From Pseudomonas sp. (lineage in GTDB: Bacteria > Pseudomonadota > Gammaproteobacteria > Pseudomonadales > Pseudomonadaceae), in the NCBI RefSeq assembly GCF_030698175.1, contig NZ_JAUYNT010000028.1, forward strand, positions 124,001-188,000: a stretch of 64,000 bases of DNA, in the 5' to 3' direction. Below, piece after piece: positions 32,240 through 42,813 of this stretch. Every line of letters starts with the position of its first letter. Position 1 is the stretch's first letter. The notes beneath the pieces were generated by a model. It was not told where the DNA came from. It saw nothing but the letters and a program-made list of their open reading frames with translations, and made no database searches. The translations under genes were made by a program, and so were the position numbers.

Positions 32240-32986
32240 GTGAAACCCTTTCGGCCGGGCCTGCTACCAAGCTTGCTGGTGCTGGCGTTGTTGCCGCTGT
32301 TGATCGGCCTGGGCTTTTGGCAGTTGGCGCGGGCCGAACAAAAGCGTGAGTTATTGAGCGCCCAAGAGGCTCGTCGACAAGCGCCGGCGCAAGCGCTTGG
32401 TGAGCTGGAACTGAGCGCCGATCCGTCGTTTCGGCGGGTGTTGCTGCAAGGTCACTTTGATGCCGAACACAGCATTTTGTTGGACAACCGTACCCGCGCC
32501 GGGCGCGCCGGCGTCGAGTTACTACAACCTTTTTATGATCAACACAGTGGCCTTTGGCTGCTGCTCAATCGCGGCTGGCTGGCCTGGCCAGACCGGCGCA
32601 TGCCACCCGTATTCACTACGCCAAGCGGCGTTGTGCAGTTGCAGGCCTGGGTCTATGTGCAGTTGGGTGAGAGTTTTCAGTTGCAGCGCGATCAACCCAG
32701 CAGCGCCTGGCCGCAATTGCTCACCCGGGTTGATGCGCCGGCGTTATGGCAGCACTTGGGCCGTGGCGGCTGGCCGCATGAGCTACGGTTAGAATCGGGG
32801 CCGGCGGCCTATCAAGTGGATTGGCCGGTGGTGAGCATGAGTCCGGCCAAGCATCAGGGCTACGCGGTGCAATGGTTTGCCCTGGCTGCGGCGCTGTGCG
32901 TTTTGTTTGTGTACTTCGGCTTTAATTCAACCGCTAACAACCTTCTAAGGAAGCGCAACGATGGATGCAGTGACCCTCAAGTCTGA
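32240..32986 (+). CDS. SURF1 family cytochrome oxidase biogenesis protein
   Basis: LGFWQLARAEQKRELL and LLNRGWLAWP SURF1 motifs; GTG start. Confidence 0.9.
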   Translation: MKPFRPGLLPSLLVLALLPLLIGLGFWQLARAEQKRELLSAQEARRQAPAQALGELELSADPSFRRVLLQGHFDAEHSILLDNRTRAGRAGVELLQPFYDQHSGLWLLLNRGWLAWPDRRMPPVFTTPSGVVQLQAWVYVQLGESFQLQRDQPSSAWPQLLTRVDAPALWQHLGRGGWPHELRLESGPAAYQVDWPVVSMSPAKHQGYAVQWFALAAALCVLFVYFGFNSTANNLLRKRNDGCSDPQV

Positions 32987-33536
32987 GCTAAACCCGCGCC
33001 GCGGGCGTTTGCAGTTGTTGCTGATTTTAGCCGCGACTATCGGCCCCATTCTGCTGGCCACGGCCATGTATAAATGGCAGTTCTGGGTGCCCGAGTCACG
33101 CAGTTACCACGGTGAGTTGCTGGGTAGCGGGCAAAGTCGCAGCGAGTTGGGAGTGATAGCGCAGGATGAAAAGCGCTGGCAGTTGCTGGTGACCGCTCCC
33201 GAAGACTGCGCTGCCGATTGCCAGCAGCTGGTGTATCTGGCCCGGCAGATTCAAATTGGTCTGGGTCGTGAGTCCTCGCGGGCCAGTCATGGGCTGGCCA
33301 GTGCCGCACCGCTGAGCGAGGCCTACCAGGCGCAATTACAGCGCGAATACCCGCAGCTGGGACGCTTTGAGTTGGAGCGCCAACGTTACGATCAACTGCT
33401 CAAAGGCAACCCGGCGGTACAGCTGTGGATTATTGATCCGCATGGCAATCTGGTCCTGCGCTACGACGCCAAGGCCGATGGTAAGCAGGTGCTGACTGAC
33501 CTGCGCTTGCTGCTAAAACTGTCGAATATCGGTTAA
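32961..33536 (+). CDS. Membrane-anchored Sco-like/thioredoxin-fold oxidase assembly protein (putative)
   Basis: N-terminal TM; DCAADC CxxxC; VQLWIIDPHGNLVLRY...LLTDLRLLLK-type Sco C-terminus. Confidence 0.65.
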   Translation: MDAVTLKSELNPRRGRLQLLLILAATIGPILLATAMYKWQFWVPESRSYHGELLGSGQSRSELGVIAQDEKRWQLLVTAPEDCAADCQQLVYLARQIQIGLGRESSRASHGLASAAPLSEAYQAQLQREYPQLGRFELERQRYDQLLKGNPAVQLWIIDPHGNLVLRYDAKADGKQVLTDLRLLLKLSNIG

Positions 33537-33557
33537 GCACAGCCTTAAGGAGCCGTT

Positions 33558-34589
33558 ATGGTCAAACCCGGATACCGCCTCGCCGTTATCGCCACCGGCC
33601 TGGCCTTGCTGGTGGTGCTGCTCGGCGCCTATACCCGGCTGACCCATGCCGGCCTCGGCTGCCCGGATTGGCCGGGTTGCTATGGCTTTATCGGCGTGCC
33701 CCAATCCGAGATGCAACTGGCCCACGCCGAATTGAATTACCCCCAGGCACCGGTGGAGGCGCAAAAGGGCTGGAACGAGATGATTCACCGCTATTTCGCC
33801 GGCAGCCTCGGCCTGTTGATTCTGGCGTTGGCGATTCAAGCGCTGCGCCGACGCACACAGCCCGAGCAACCGTTGAAATTACCATTGTTGTTGGTCGCGG
33901 TAGTCATCGCCCAAGCGGCCTTTGGCATGTGGACGGTGACCCTCAAGCTCTGGCCGCAAGTGGTCACGGCGCACCTGCTCGGCGGTTTTACCACCCTGAG
34001 TCTGCTGCTGTTATTGAGTTTGCGCTTGTCGGGGCGCTGGCCGCCGTTGGCCGCGGTGTCCCCATTATTGCGCCGACTGGCAGCGCTGGGCTTGCTGCTG
34101 GTAATCGGCCAGGTCGCCCTCGGTGGCTGGGTTAGCAGCAACTATGCGGCGGTGGCCTGTATCGACTTGCCGACCTGCCATGGCCAGTGGTGGCCGGCGA
34201 TGGATTTTGCCAATGGCTTTCACCTGAGCCAACACATCGGCCCGAACTACCTCGGCGGGCAACTCGACAGCGACGCGCGCACCGCCATTCATATGAGCCA
34301 TAGACTCGGTGCGCTGCTGGTGACCCTGGCGTTGCTGGCGCTGGCCTGGCGACTGCGTACCGAGGGCTTAAACAAATTGGCCGGCCTGTTGCTGCTGGCG
34401 CTGGGGCTGCAAATCAGCCTCGGCGTTAGCAACGTCTTGCTGCATTTACCGCTGTCGGTGGCGGTGGCTCATAACGCCGGTGGCGCGGCCTTGCTGCTAA
34501 CGCTGGTGCTGATTAATTACCGCCTGCGCGTGCCGGTCCATGCGCGCCAAACCAGCTTCGCCGCCGTGGTCAGTCAGGGGGCGATGTAA
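33558..34589 (+). CDS. ctaA: Heme A synthase (COX15/CtaA)
   Basis: YTRLTHAGLGCPDWPGCYGF and GWVSSNYAAVACIDLPTCHGQWWP motifs. Confidence 0.95.
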   Translation: MVKPGYRLAVIATGLALLVVLLGAYTRLTHAGLGCPDWPGCYGFIGVPQSEMQLAHAELNYPQAPVEAQKGWNEMIHRYFAGSLGLLILALAIQALRRRTQPEQPLKLPLLLVAVVIAQAAFGMWTVTLKLWPQVVTAHLLGGFTTLSLLLLLSLRLSGRWPPLAAVSPLLRRLAALGLLLVIGQVALGGWVSSNYAAVACIDLPTCHGQWWPAMDFANGFHLSQHIGPNYLGGQLDSDARTAIHMSHRLGALLVTLALLALAWRLRTEGLNKLAGLLLLALGLQISLGVSNVLLHLPLSVAVAHNAGGAALLLTLVLINYRLRVPVHARQTSFAAVVSQGAM

Positions 34590-34670
34590 ATCAACAGGCA
34601 CACAGGGTTCAGCACGGGGCACAGGCGTTAAGCCTTACCTCGTTATCGAATAACAATAAGGAGACAGCGT

Positions 34671-35570
34671 ATGGCCACTGTTTTAACCGAACGCCACAGC
34701 CAAGCCCTCTGGCGCGACTATCTGGAATTGACCAAGCCGAAAGTGGTGGTGCTGATGCTGATCACATCCTTGGTCGGCATGTTCCTCGCCACCCGTGCCG
34801 GGGTGCCCTGGACGATTCTAATTTTCGGCAATCTGGGTATCGCCTTCTGCGCCGGCGGCGCGGCCGCGGTCAACCATGTGGTCGACCGGCGCATCGACGC
34901 GGTCATGGCCCGCACCCATAAACGCCCGCTGGCCGAAGGGCGGGTGTCGCCGGTGGCGGCGCTGAGCTTTGCCATGTTGCTGTCGGTGGGTGGGCTGGCA
35001 ATCTTGCTGGTCTTTACCAATCAGCTGACGGCCTGGCTGACCCTGGCGTCCTTGCTTGGCTATGCGGTGCTCTACACCGGCTTCTTGAAGCGTGCGACGC
35101 CACAGAACATCGTCATCGGCGGTCTGGCCGGTGCCGCACCGCCGCTGTTGGGTTGGGTGGCGGTGACCGGGCATGTGAGTGCCGAGCCCTTGCTGCTGGT
35201 GCTGATTATCTTCGCCTGGACGCCGCCGCACTTCTGGGCGCTGGCCATCCACCGCAAAGAGGAATACGCCAAGGTCGACATCCCGATGCTGCCGGTGACT
35301 CACGGCGAGCACTACACCAAAGTACACATTTTGCTCTACACCTGCGTGATGTTCGCCGTTACCCTGCTGCCCTACACCATTCACATGAGCGGCTTGCTGT
35401 ATTTGGTGTGCGCCGTTGGCCTGGGTGCGCGGTTTTTGCACTGGGCCTGGGTGCTGTACCGTGACAGTAAACCACACGCGGCGATCAACACCTTCAAGTA
35501 CAGTATTTGGTACTTGTTCTCGCTGTTTATCGCTTTACTAGTCGACCACTACCTACTGCTGAGCCTATGA
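34671..35570 (+). CDS. cyoE: Protoheme IX farnesyltransferase (heme O synthase)
   Basis: [23 protein letters not shown] UbiA-family motif; [30 protein letters not shown]. Confidence 0.96.
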   Translation: MATVLTERHSQALWRDYLELTKPKVVVLMLITSLVGMFLATRAGVPWTILIFGNLGIAFCAGGAAAVNHVVDRRIDAVMARTHKRPLAEGRVSPVAALSFAMLLSVGGLAILLVFTNQLTAWLTLASLLGYAVLYTGFLKRATPQNIVIGGLAGAAPPLLGWVAVTGHVSAEPLLLVLIIFAWTPPHFWALAIHRKEEYAKVDIPMLPVTHGEHYTKVHILLYTCVMFAVTLLPYTIHMSGLLYLVCAVGLGARFLHWAWVLYRDSKPHAAINTFKYSIWYLFSLFIALLVDHYLLLSL

Positions 35571-35647
35571 AGCAGCCCTCAAAGTGGCTGCGCTCGGCCA
35601 TGGGTTGTTAGAAATGGCTTCGTTCGCCGATTTTAAGGATTGCTTCA

Positions 35648-36283
35648 ATGACCCGTATGCAAACAACCGTATTTATCCTGGTCGCAGTGGTGGCGCTGGT
35701 GCTTGGCCTGACGGTCAACAAGGTGCTGACTAACTCGGGCAGGGCCGACCCGGCGATATTGCTGGATGCCGGGATTGTCTTGCTGCCACAAAGCCGTGCC
35801 TTACCCTCATTGAGCCTGATCAATCAAGACGGCCAAGCGGTGGCGGTTGATCAACTCAAGGGTAAATGGAGCTTTTTGTTTTTTGGCTACACCTTCTGCC
35901 CGGACATCTGCCCGACCACCCTCGCCCAGCTGCGCGAGCTGAAAACCTTGTTGCCTGAGGAGGCGCGCAACAACCTGCAAATCATCTTCGTCAGCGTCGA
36001 TCCAAACCGCGATACGCCGGCGCAAATCAAGCAATACCTCAGCTATTTCGATCCCGGCTTTCAAGGCTTAACCGGTGATGAAGCGACCCTGCAAAAGTTC
36101 GCCAATGGCGTCAGCATTCCCTTTATTCCAGCCGATACCAGCAAAGAAAACTACACCGTCGACCATAGCGGCAACCTAGTTATCCTCGGCCCCGATGGTC
36201 GTCAGCAGGGTTTTATTCGCGCGCCGCTGAACAACCAAAAGCTCAAGGAGCATTTGTCGGGGTTGCTCAGCGTTCAGGAGTGA
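35648..36283 (+). CDS. SCO family copper chaperone
   Basis: FFGYTFCPDICPTTLAQL CxxxC copper motif. Confidence 0.95.
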   Translation: MTRMQTTVFILVAVVALVLGLTVNKVLTNSGRADPAILLDAGIVLLPQSRALPSLSLINQDGQAVAVDQLKGKWSFLFFGYTFCPDICPTTLAQLRELKTLLPEEARNNLQIIFVSVDPNRDTPAQIKQYLSYFDPGFQGLTGDEATLQKFANGVSIPFIPADTSKENYTVDHSGNLVILGPDGRQQGFIRAPLNNQKLKEHLSGLLSVQE

Positions 36284-36295
36284 GTGCCGCCAGCC

Positions 36296-37675
36296 CTAGA
36301 CCTGAGCAGCTGCGCTAAGAAACTGCCAGACCGCCGGGTCTTCACCAAAGGCCACGTTAAAACGCAGCCAAGGCGTGGTTTGCAAGCCCGGGCGGAAGAT
36401 GCAGCCGGGTGATAGCAGGATGTTCTGCTTGAGCCCGGCGCGGGTCAGCGCCAGCGGGTCAAAATCGGCTTGGCCACTGCTGATCCACAGGTAAGGCGTT
36501 GGCGCTGCAGGGGCCCAACATTGCCAGCCCAACTGTTGCAGTTGTTGGCGGGCGGCCAGTTGTGCGTTTAACAGCCGCTCACGCAACTTCTGACAACGCT
36601 TGCGCTGGGTGCCGTCGTTGAGCATCTGCAGCGCCAGCTGTTCGCACAACTGTGAGCTGTACAGGCCGGTGGTCATCTTGTAGTGCAGCAGGGCTTCGGC
36701 CACCGCCGGCTCGGCGGTGACAAAGCCAACCCGCAGCGAGGCCGCCAGGCTCTTAGAAAAACTGCCGATGTGGATCACCCGTTGCAGGTTATCCAGCGCC
36801 GCCAGTGGTGGCTGGTTGTCCGGCGCTAGCTGTCCAGACACGTCGTCTTCGATAACCCAGCAATCATGGTTGTCGGCCAGTTGCAGCACGCGATGGGCGG
36901 TGGCCGGGCTGTAGCTGGCGCCGGTGGGGTTCTGTAGCCAAGGGTTGGTGAAGAACGCCTTGGGCTGGTGCAGTTGCAGCAACTCGGCGAGTTTTTCCAC
37001 ATCCGGGCCTTGCGGAGTCCAGGGCACACCGATGGCTTTGATCTTGTGATCGCGCAAGTTAGCCAGCAGATTGATATAGCCGGGGTCGTCCACCAGCACG
37101 CAGTCGCCGGGTTGCAGCAAGGCGCGAATAACCAGATTGAGCGCCTGACTGGCACCGTTGGTGAGGACGATATGCTCGCTCTGGGCCGGCACGCCGCGGT
37201 CATTCAGATAACGCTGGATCCAGTTGCGCAAGCCGAGGTTGCCGCGTGACTCGCCGTACTCGGCAATCAGCCCATTGGCCCGGCCGAGGGCGCGTAGGGC
37301 CAAGTGCAAACCGGGTTCGTCCAGCCAGGCATCGGGCAGGCCGCCGCTGCCCGGTTGCAAGGCGTCGGCATCGGGGTGAAAGGCGTCATCCAGCAACCAG
37401 TAGACGTCCGCGAGGGGCGCCGCGCTAGGTTGGGTCAGTTTGTTTGGCGCGGCTGCCGGGACGAAAAAGCCATCGCCCTTACGCGCATCTACATAGCCCA
37501 GCGCCACCAGCCGATCATAGGCTTGGACTACGGTAAAGGTGCTTACTGCGAACTCTTTGGCAGCGGCCCGAATAGAGGGTAAGCGGGCGCCTGGAGTTAG
37601 CTTGGCGTGTTCAATCAAGCCGCTGAAATGCTCCACCAACTGGCCGATGCGTGACGATTTTCGTGCAACTTGCAT
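36296..37675 (-). CDS. MocR/PdxR-type GntR-HTH aminotransferase-like regulator
   Basis: GntR wHTH (LPSIRAAAKEFAVSTFTVVQAYDRLVALGYVDARKGDGFFV) fused to class I aminotransferase fold (IGSFSKSLAASLRVGF). Confidence 0.93.
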   Translation of the reverse strand: MQVARKSSRIGQLVEHFSGLIEHAKLTPGARLPSIRAAAKEFAVSTFTVVQAYDRLVALGYVDARKGDGFFVPAAAPNKLTQPSAAPLADVYWLLDDAFHPDADALQPGSGGLPDAWLDEPGLHLALRALGRANGLIAEYGESRGNLGLRNWIQRYLNDRGVPAQSEHIVLTNGASQALNLVIRALLQPGDCVLVDDPGYINLLANLRDHKIKAIGVPWTPQGPDVEKLAELLQLHQPKAFFTNPWLQNPTGASYSPATAHRVLQLADNHDCWVIEDDVSGQLAPDNQPPLAALDNLQRVIHIGSFSKSLAASLRVGFVTAEPAVAEALLHYKMTTGLYSSQLCEQLALQMLNDGTQRKRCQKLRERLLNAQLAARQQLQQLGWQCWAPAAPTPYLWISSGQADFDPLALTRAGLKQNILLSPGCIFRPGLQTTPWLRFNVAFGEDPAVWQFLSAAAQV

Positions 37676-37801
37676 GGCAGGTGTACAGCCTTTTCAACCA
37701 CTACAGGGGCGGCCATTTTAGGCATCGCTGTGTATGGAATGAAAGCCTAGAACGCGTAAGTTAGCCGGGCGGTCACCGCATTCTTGAGAGGAGCTTGGTC
37801 C

Positions 37802-38572
37802 ATGCAAACAATAAAAAAATTACTGCTCAGCGTGCTGGTTCTCGGCAGCTGTACCAGCGCTCAGGCGCAATCGGGCGTGGTGCGGATTGCCACCGAAGGC
37901 GCTTACCCACCGTACAACTTCGTCAACCCGGATGGCAGCTTGGGCGGCTTCGATGTGGATATTGCCAATGCCTTATGCGCCGAAATGAAGACCGAGTGCC
38001 AGCTGGTCAAGCAGGATTGGGATGGCATTATTCCCGGCCTGATGGCGAAGAAGTACGACGCCATCGTTGCCTCCATGGCCATTACCCCGGAGCGTGAGCA
38101 GAAGGTCGCTTTCACGAATAAATACGAAGGTGGATATTCCATGTTGTTCGGCGCTAAAGAGCTGACCGACAGCTCGCCGGCCGCCCTGCAAGGTAAGGTT
38201 GTGGCGGTGCAAAAAGGCTCGATCCAGGAAAATTTCGCCAAGGATTATTACGAGAAAGCCGGCGTCAGCGTGCGGCGCTACCCGGACACCCAGACCGTCT
38301 TGCTGGACCTGAACGCCGGCCGAGTAGATGCCGTGGTGCTGGAAGTCGGGATCATCTACGAGACCCAGAAAGATCCGAATCTGGCCGCATACCAAGCCTT
38401 CGGCGAGCAATTCAAAGACCCTAAATACTTTGGCACCGGCTCCGGGATTGCCGTACGTAAGGCCGATCAAGCCTTGCTGGCTGAGCTGAACAAAGCCTTG
38501 GCCAACATTCTTGCCAACGGCACCTACAAGCAGATCAACGACAAGTACTTTCCGTACAACCAGTACGACTGA
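37802..38572 (+). CDS. Amino acid ABC transporter substrate-binding protein (basic amino acid type)
   Basis: Signal peptide; VRIATEGAYPPYNFVNPDGSLGGFDVDIANALCAEMK. Confidence 0.92.
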   Translation: MQTIKKLLLSVLVLGSCTSAQAQSGVVRIATEGAYPPYNFVNPDGSLGGFDVDIANALCAEMKTECQLVKQDWDGIIPGLMAKKYDAIVASMAITPEREQKVAFTNKYEGGYSMLFGAKELTDSSPAALQGKVVAVQKGSIQENFAKDYYEKAGVSVRRYPDTQTVLLDLNAGRVDAVVLEVGIIYETQKDPNLAAYQAFGEQFKDPKYFGTGSGIAVRKADQALLAELNKALANILANGTYKQINDKYFPYNQYD

Positions 38573-38631
38573 TGCCTGTGTACCTGCTGCGGTCTCACCG
38601 CAGCAGGCCGCTCCTTTACTTGGAATATTCT

Positions 38632-39744
38632 ATGTATCAGCAGCATTCGCTCCTGGCCCAGAGTTTGGGTGCGCAACGAGAAGTGCTCAGTCTGCACTTT
38701 GGCACGCGCGGCCAAGGGCCGAAAATCTACCTGCAGGCCGGCCTGCATGCCGATGAACATCCAGGCATGCTGGTGCTGCACCATCTGAAAAGTCGCTTGT
38801 TGACCCTAGAAGCCGCCGGCCGCCTGACCGGCGAAGTGGTACTGGTGCCGATCGCCAATCCGATCGGCCTGGGTAACTATGTGTGCGGCCGTCAACTGGG
38901 ACGTTTTGAGTCGTCCAGTCGGGAAAATTTCAATCGTCATTACCTCGACCTCGCCGAGTTGGTGCGCGAGCAGGTGGCTGCGGAGTTGGGCGACGATGCC
39001 GCTGCTAACGTGGCACTGATCCGCCGCACCCTGACTACGCGCTTGCAGGCCATAGTGCCGCGCACCGAGCTGGAGTCGCTGCGCCTGACCCTGATGACGC
39101 TGGCTTGTGACGCCGATTACGTGCTCGATGTGCACTGCGACAGCGAGGCCATGGTGCACCTCTATGTGCACAGCGAGCAGCAGGCGCAAGGCCGGGTATT
39201 GGCTGGTTACATCGGCGCCCATGCCATCTTGCATGCCACCGTGCAGGGCGGTAACTCTTTCGATGAGGCCTTCACCAGCGTGTGGACAGCCTTGCAACAG
39301 GCTTTTGCGCAGCAGCCGATTCCCATGGCTACCTTCGCCGCCACTGTTGAGTTGCGCGGCATCAACGATGTTAGCCATGAGCTGGCGCTGGCCGATGCCG
39401 AGGCGCTGCTGGCCTATCTGGGCCATCTGGGGCTGATCAGTGGTGCGGTGCCGGCGGTGCCGGAGCTGGTCTGTGAACCGACCCCGTTAGCCGGGGTGGA
39501 AGTGCTGAATGCGCCGCATGCCGGGGTGGTGGCCTACCGTGCGCCGATCGGCAGTTGGGTCGCGGCGGGCACGGCGCTGGCCGATGTGATCGACCCGCTC
39601 AGTGGTCAGGTCAGCACCCTCACCAGCAGCATCGCCGGGATGTTTTACGCCCGAGTGATCGAACGCTTCACCGAGGCCAATACCGAGCTGACCTTCGTCG
39701 CCGGCCGCGAGCCGCTGCGTCAGGGTTGCATGCTCGGCGCCTAA
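38632..39744 (+). CDS. Succinylglutamate desuccinylase/aspartoacylase family protein
   Basis: AGLHADEHPGMLVLHHL and VLDVHCDSEAMVHLYVH M14-like zinc motifs. Confidence 0.88.
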   Translation: MYQQHSLLAQSLGAQREVLSLHFGTRGQGPKIYLQAGLHADEHPGMLVLHHLKSRLLTLEAAGRLTGEVVLVPIANPIGLGNYVCGRQLGRFESSSRENFNRHYLDLAELVREQVAAELGDDAAANVALIRRTLTTRLQAIVPRTELESLRLTLMTLACDADYVLDVHCDSEAMVHLYVHSEQQAQGRVLAGYIGAHAILHATVQGGNSFDEAFTSVWTALQQAFAQQPIPMATFAATVELRGINDVSHELALADAEALLAYLGHLGLISGAVPAVPELVCEPTPLAGVEVLNAPHAGVVAYRAPIGSWVAAGTALADVIDPLSGQVSTLTSSIAGMFYARVIERFTEANTELTFVAGREPLRQGCMLGA

Positions 39745-39789
39745 CGATTTTCCCGGCCTAGCCGGACAGGTAACAGGAATAAAAATAAG

Positions 39790-42051
39790 ATGAGCATGAA
39801 ATTTCGTTTCCCGCTGGTACTGATCGGCCAGCACCGGCGCGCGGACACCCGCACCGGCGAGAGCGTGCGCGCCCTGGCCGCCGCCATCGAGCAGGAAGGC
39901 GTTGAGGTGCAATGGCTCGATCACTACGCGGATCTGGCCGCGCTGGCGCAGCAGCAGAACCGCGCCAGCGGCTTTGTCGTGGCCCTCAGTGATGCAGAGC
40001 TGGCGCCCGACAAGATCGAGGCGGTGATCGCCGGGTTGCGTACTTTCGTCGCCACGGTGCGGCAGCGCAACAACGACATTCCGATCTTCCTCTACGGCCA
40101 GACGCGCACTTCGCAGCACCTGCCCAAGGAAATTCTCAAGGAGCTGCATGGCTTCATCCACATGCACGAGGACACCCCGGAGTTCGTCGCGCGCTACATC
40201 CTGCGTGAGGCGCGGGCTTATGTGGAGGCGCTGACCCCGCCGTTTTTTCGCGCCTTGCTCAACTATGCCCAGGACGGTTCCTACTCCTGGCACTGTCCGG
40301 GCCACTCGGGGGGCGTGGCCTTCCTCAAGAGCCCGGTGGGCCAGGTGTTTCACCAGTTCTTCGGCGAGAACATGCTGCGCGCCGACGTCTGTAACTCGGT
40401 CGAAGAACTCGGCCAGCTGCTCGACCACACCGGCCCGGTGGCGGCCAGCGAGCGTAACGCGGCGCGGATCTTCGGCTGCGACCATCTGTTCTTCGTTACC
40501 AACGGCACCTCGACCTCGAACAAGATGGTCTGGCACTCGGCGGTGGCCCCCGGCGACATCGTGGTGGTGGACCGTAACTGCCACAAATCGATCCTGCATT
40601 CGATCATCATGTGCGGGGCTATTCCGCTATTCCTGATGCCGACGCGCAACCACTACGGCATCATCGGGCCCATCCCCTTGAGTGAATTCGAGCCGGCCAG
40701 CATCGCCCGCAAGATCGAAGCCAACCCTTTCGCTCGCGCGGCGCTGGCGGCCAATCCAGGGCGCAAGCCACGTATCCTGACCATCACCCAGAGCACCTAC
40801 GACGGTGTGCTGTACAACGTCGAGATGATCAAGGCGACCCTGGCCGACAGCATCGACACCTTGCACTTCGACGAGGCCTGGTTGCCCCACGCGACCTTCC
40901 ACCCGTTCTACCGCGAGATGCACGCCATAGGCGCGGAGCGGCCGCGCAGCGACAACTGCCTGGTGTTCGCCACCCAGTCGACCCACAAGATGCTCGCCGG
41001 CCTCAGCCAGGCCTCGCAGATTCTGGTGCAGGAAGCCAAGCACCGTAAGCTCGACCGTTCGCGCTTCAACGAGTCGTACCTGATGCACATCTCCACCAGC
41101 CCGCAGTACGCGATCATCGCCAGCTGCGATGTGGCGGCGGCGATGATGGAGGCGCCGGGTGGCACCGCCCTGGTGGAAGAATCGCTGCGCGAAGCCATGG
41201 ATTTCCGCCGCGCCATGCGCAAGGTGGCCAGCGAATACCAGGATTCCTGGTGGTTCGGCGTGTGGGGGCCGGAGCAGCTGTGTGAGGACGGTATCGGTCG
41301 CCGCGAAGACTGGCTGCTGGGCGCCAACGAGCGCTGGCATGGCTTCGGCAATCTGGCCGCAGGCTTCAATCTGCTCGACCCGATTAAGGCCACGCTGATC
41401 ACCCCCGGCCTGGACGTCAGTGGCGAGTTCGCCGCCGAGGGCATCCCGGCGGCCATAGTCACCAAGTACCTGGCCGAGCACGGCATCATCGTCGAGAAGA
41501 CCGGGCTCTACTCGTTCTTCATCATGTTCACCATCGGCATCACCAAGGGCCGCTGGAACACTCTGGTCACCGAGCTGGAGCAGTTCAAGGACGCCTATGA
41601 GGCCAACAGCCCGCTGTGGCGGGTGATGCCGGCCTTCGTCAGCAAGCAGCCGCACTACGCGCAGGTCGGCCTCAAGGACCTCTGCCAGAAAATCCACAGT
41701 GTCTACCGCGAGCACGACGTGGCGCGCCTGACCACCGAGATGTACCTGTCGGCCATGCTGCCGGCGCTCAAGCCCACCGATGCCCATGCCTGCATGGCGC
41801 GTGGCGAAGTGGAGCGGGTGGCGTTGGACGAGCTGGAGGGGCGGATCACCGCGATCCTGCTGACGCCTTATCCGCCGGGCATTCCGCTGCTGATTCCGGG
41901 CGAGCGCTTTAACCGGGTGATAGTCGACTACCTGCGTTTCGCCCGCGAGTTCAATACCCGCTTCCCGGGCTTCGAGACCGATGTGCATGGCTTGGTCAAG
42001 GGCGAGGTGGACGGCCAGCCGGGCTACTACGTCGACTGCGTACGGGCCTAA
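39790..42051 (+). CDS. Orn/Lys/Arg decarboxylase, PLP fold type I
   Basis: 753 aa; N-terminal wing domain; SWHCPGHSGGVAFLKSPVGQVFHQFFGEN, LHFDEAWLPHATFHPFY, VFATQSTHKMLAGLSQAS. Confidence 0.95.
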   Translation: MSMKFRFPLVLIGQHRRADTRTGESVRALAAAIEQEGVEVQWLDHYADLAALAQQQNRASGFVVALSDAELAPDKIEAVIAGLRTFVATVRQRNNDIPIFLYGQTRTSQHLPKEILKELHGFIHMHEDTPEFVARYILREARAYVEALTPPFFRALLNYAQDGSYSWHCPGHSGGVAFLKSPVGQVFHQFFGENMLRADVCNSVEELGQLLDHTGPVAASERNAARIFGCDHLFFVTNGTSTSNKMVWHSAVAPGDIVVVDRNCHKSILHSIIMCGAIPLFLMPTRNHYGIIGPIPLSEFEPASIARKIEANPFARAALAANPGRKPRILTITQSTYDGVLYNVEMIKATLADSIDTLHFDEAWLPHATFHPFYREMHAIGAERPRSDNCLVFATQSTHKMLAGLSQASQILVQEAKHRKLDRSRFNESYLMHISTSPQYAIIASCDVAAAMMEAPGGTALVEESLREAMDFRRAMRKVASEYQDSWWFGVWGPEQLCEDGIGRREDWLLGANERWHGFGNLAAGFNLLDPIKATLITPGLDVSGEFAAEGIPAAIVTKYLAEHGIIVEKTGLYSFFIMFTIGITKGRWNTLVTELEQFKDAYEANSPLWRVMPAFVSKQPHYAQVGLKDLCQKIHSVYREHDVARLTTEMYLSAMLPALKPTDAHACMARGEVERVALDELEGRITAILLTPYPPGIPLLIPGERFNRVIVDYLRFAREFNTRFPGFETDVHGLVKGEVDGQPGYYVDCVRA

Positions 42052-42124
42052 ACGTCGCACCCTCTGCCCGCCGACTGGCGAGGCCTTTTTTGCTCAGTGG
42101 CGCGCGCTGCGCGCAGGAGAAAAC

Positions 42125-42811
42125 ATGTTTAACGGTTACTTGCCGGCGATTTTCGCCGGCGTCGTCACCACCCTGGAGGTGGCGCTACTGGCGTTGCTGC
42201 TGGCGATTGTGCTCGGCCTGATTGGCGCCTGCCTGAAGCTGTCGCCGTTGGCCTGGCTGCGCTGGCCGGCGCAGTTGTACACCACCATCATGCGTGGGGT
42301 GCCGGACTTGGTGGCGATGCTGCTGCTGTTCTACGGCATGCAGATTTTCTGCAATGCCTTCACCGAAGCCTACGGGCTGGCGCAATGGGATATCGACCCC
42401 TATGTGGCCGGGGTCATCACCCTGGCGCTGATCTACGGCGCGTATTTTTCCGAGACCTTTCGCGGCGCCTTTCTGGCCGTGCCGGCCGGCCAGCTGGAAG
42501 CCGGTTACGCCTACGGCATGACGCGGGCCAAGGTGTTTCGCCGGGTGCTGTTCCCGCAAATGATGCGCTTCGCCCTGCCCGGCCTGAGCAATAACTGGCT
42601 GGTACTGCTCAAGAGTACGGCGATAGTGACCATGATCGGCCTGCAGGACATGACCTGGATGGCCGATCAGGCCGGCCGCGCCACCCGCCAGCCGTTCCTC
42701 TTCTACATGCTGGTATGCCTGTTGTACCTGGCCCTGACCGCCTGTTCGCAATGCGCCCTGGGCGCCTTGAACAAGCGCTATTCCCTTGGCGTGCGACACG
42801 CGGAGCTTTGA
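42125..42811 (+). CDS. Amino acid ABC transporter permease (HisQ/ArtQ type)
   Basis: MRGVPDLVAMLLLFYG and GAFLAVPAGQLEAGYAYGMTRAKVFRRVLFPQ EAA motif. Confidence 0.93.
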   Translation: MFNGYLPAIFAGVVTTLEVALLALLLAIVLGLIGACLKLSPLAWLRWPAQLYTTIMRGVPDLVAMLLLFYGMQIFCNAFTEAYGLAQWDIDPYVAGVITLALIYGAYFSETFRGAFLAVPAGQLEAGYAYGMTRAKVFRRVLFPQMMRFALPGLSNNWLVLLKSTAIVTMIGLQDMTWMADQAGRATRQPFLFYMLVCLLYLALTACSQCALGALNKRYSLGVRHAEL

Positions 42812-42813
42812 TC

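Noticed and set aside
40627-42060. 477-aa minus-strand ORF opposite the decarboxylase
   Set aside because: Shadow ORF of a high-GC coding region with no protein-family signature.
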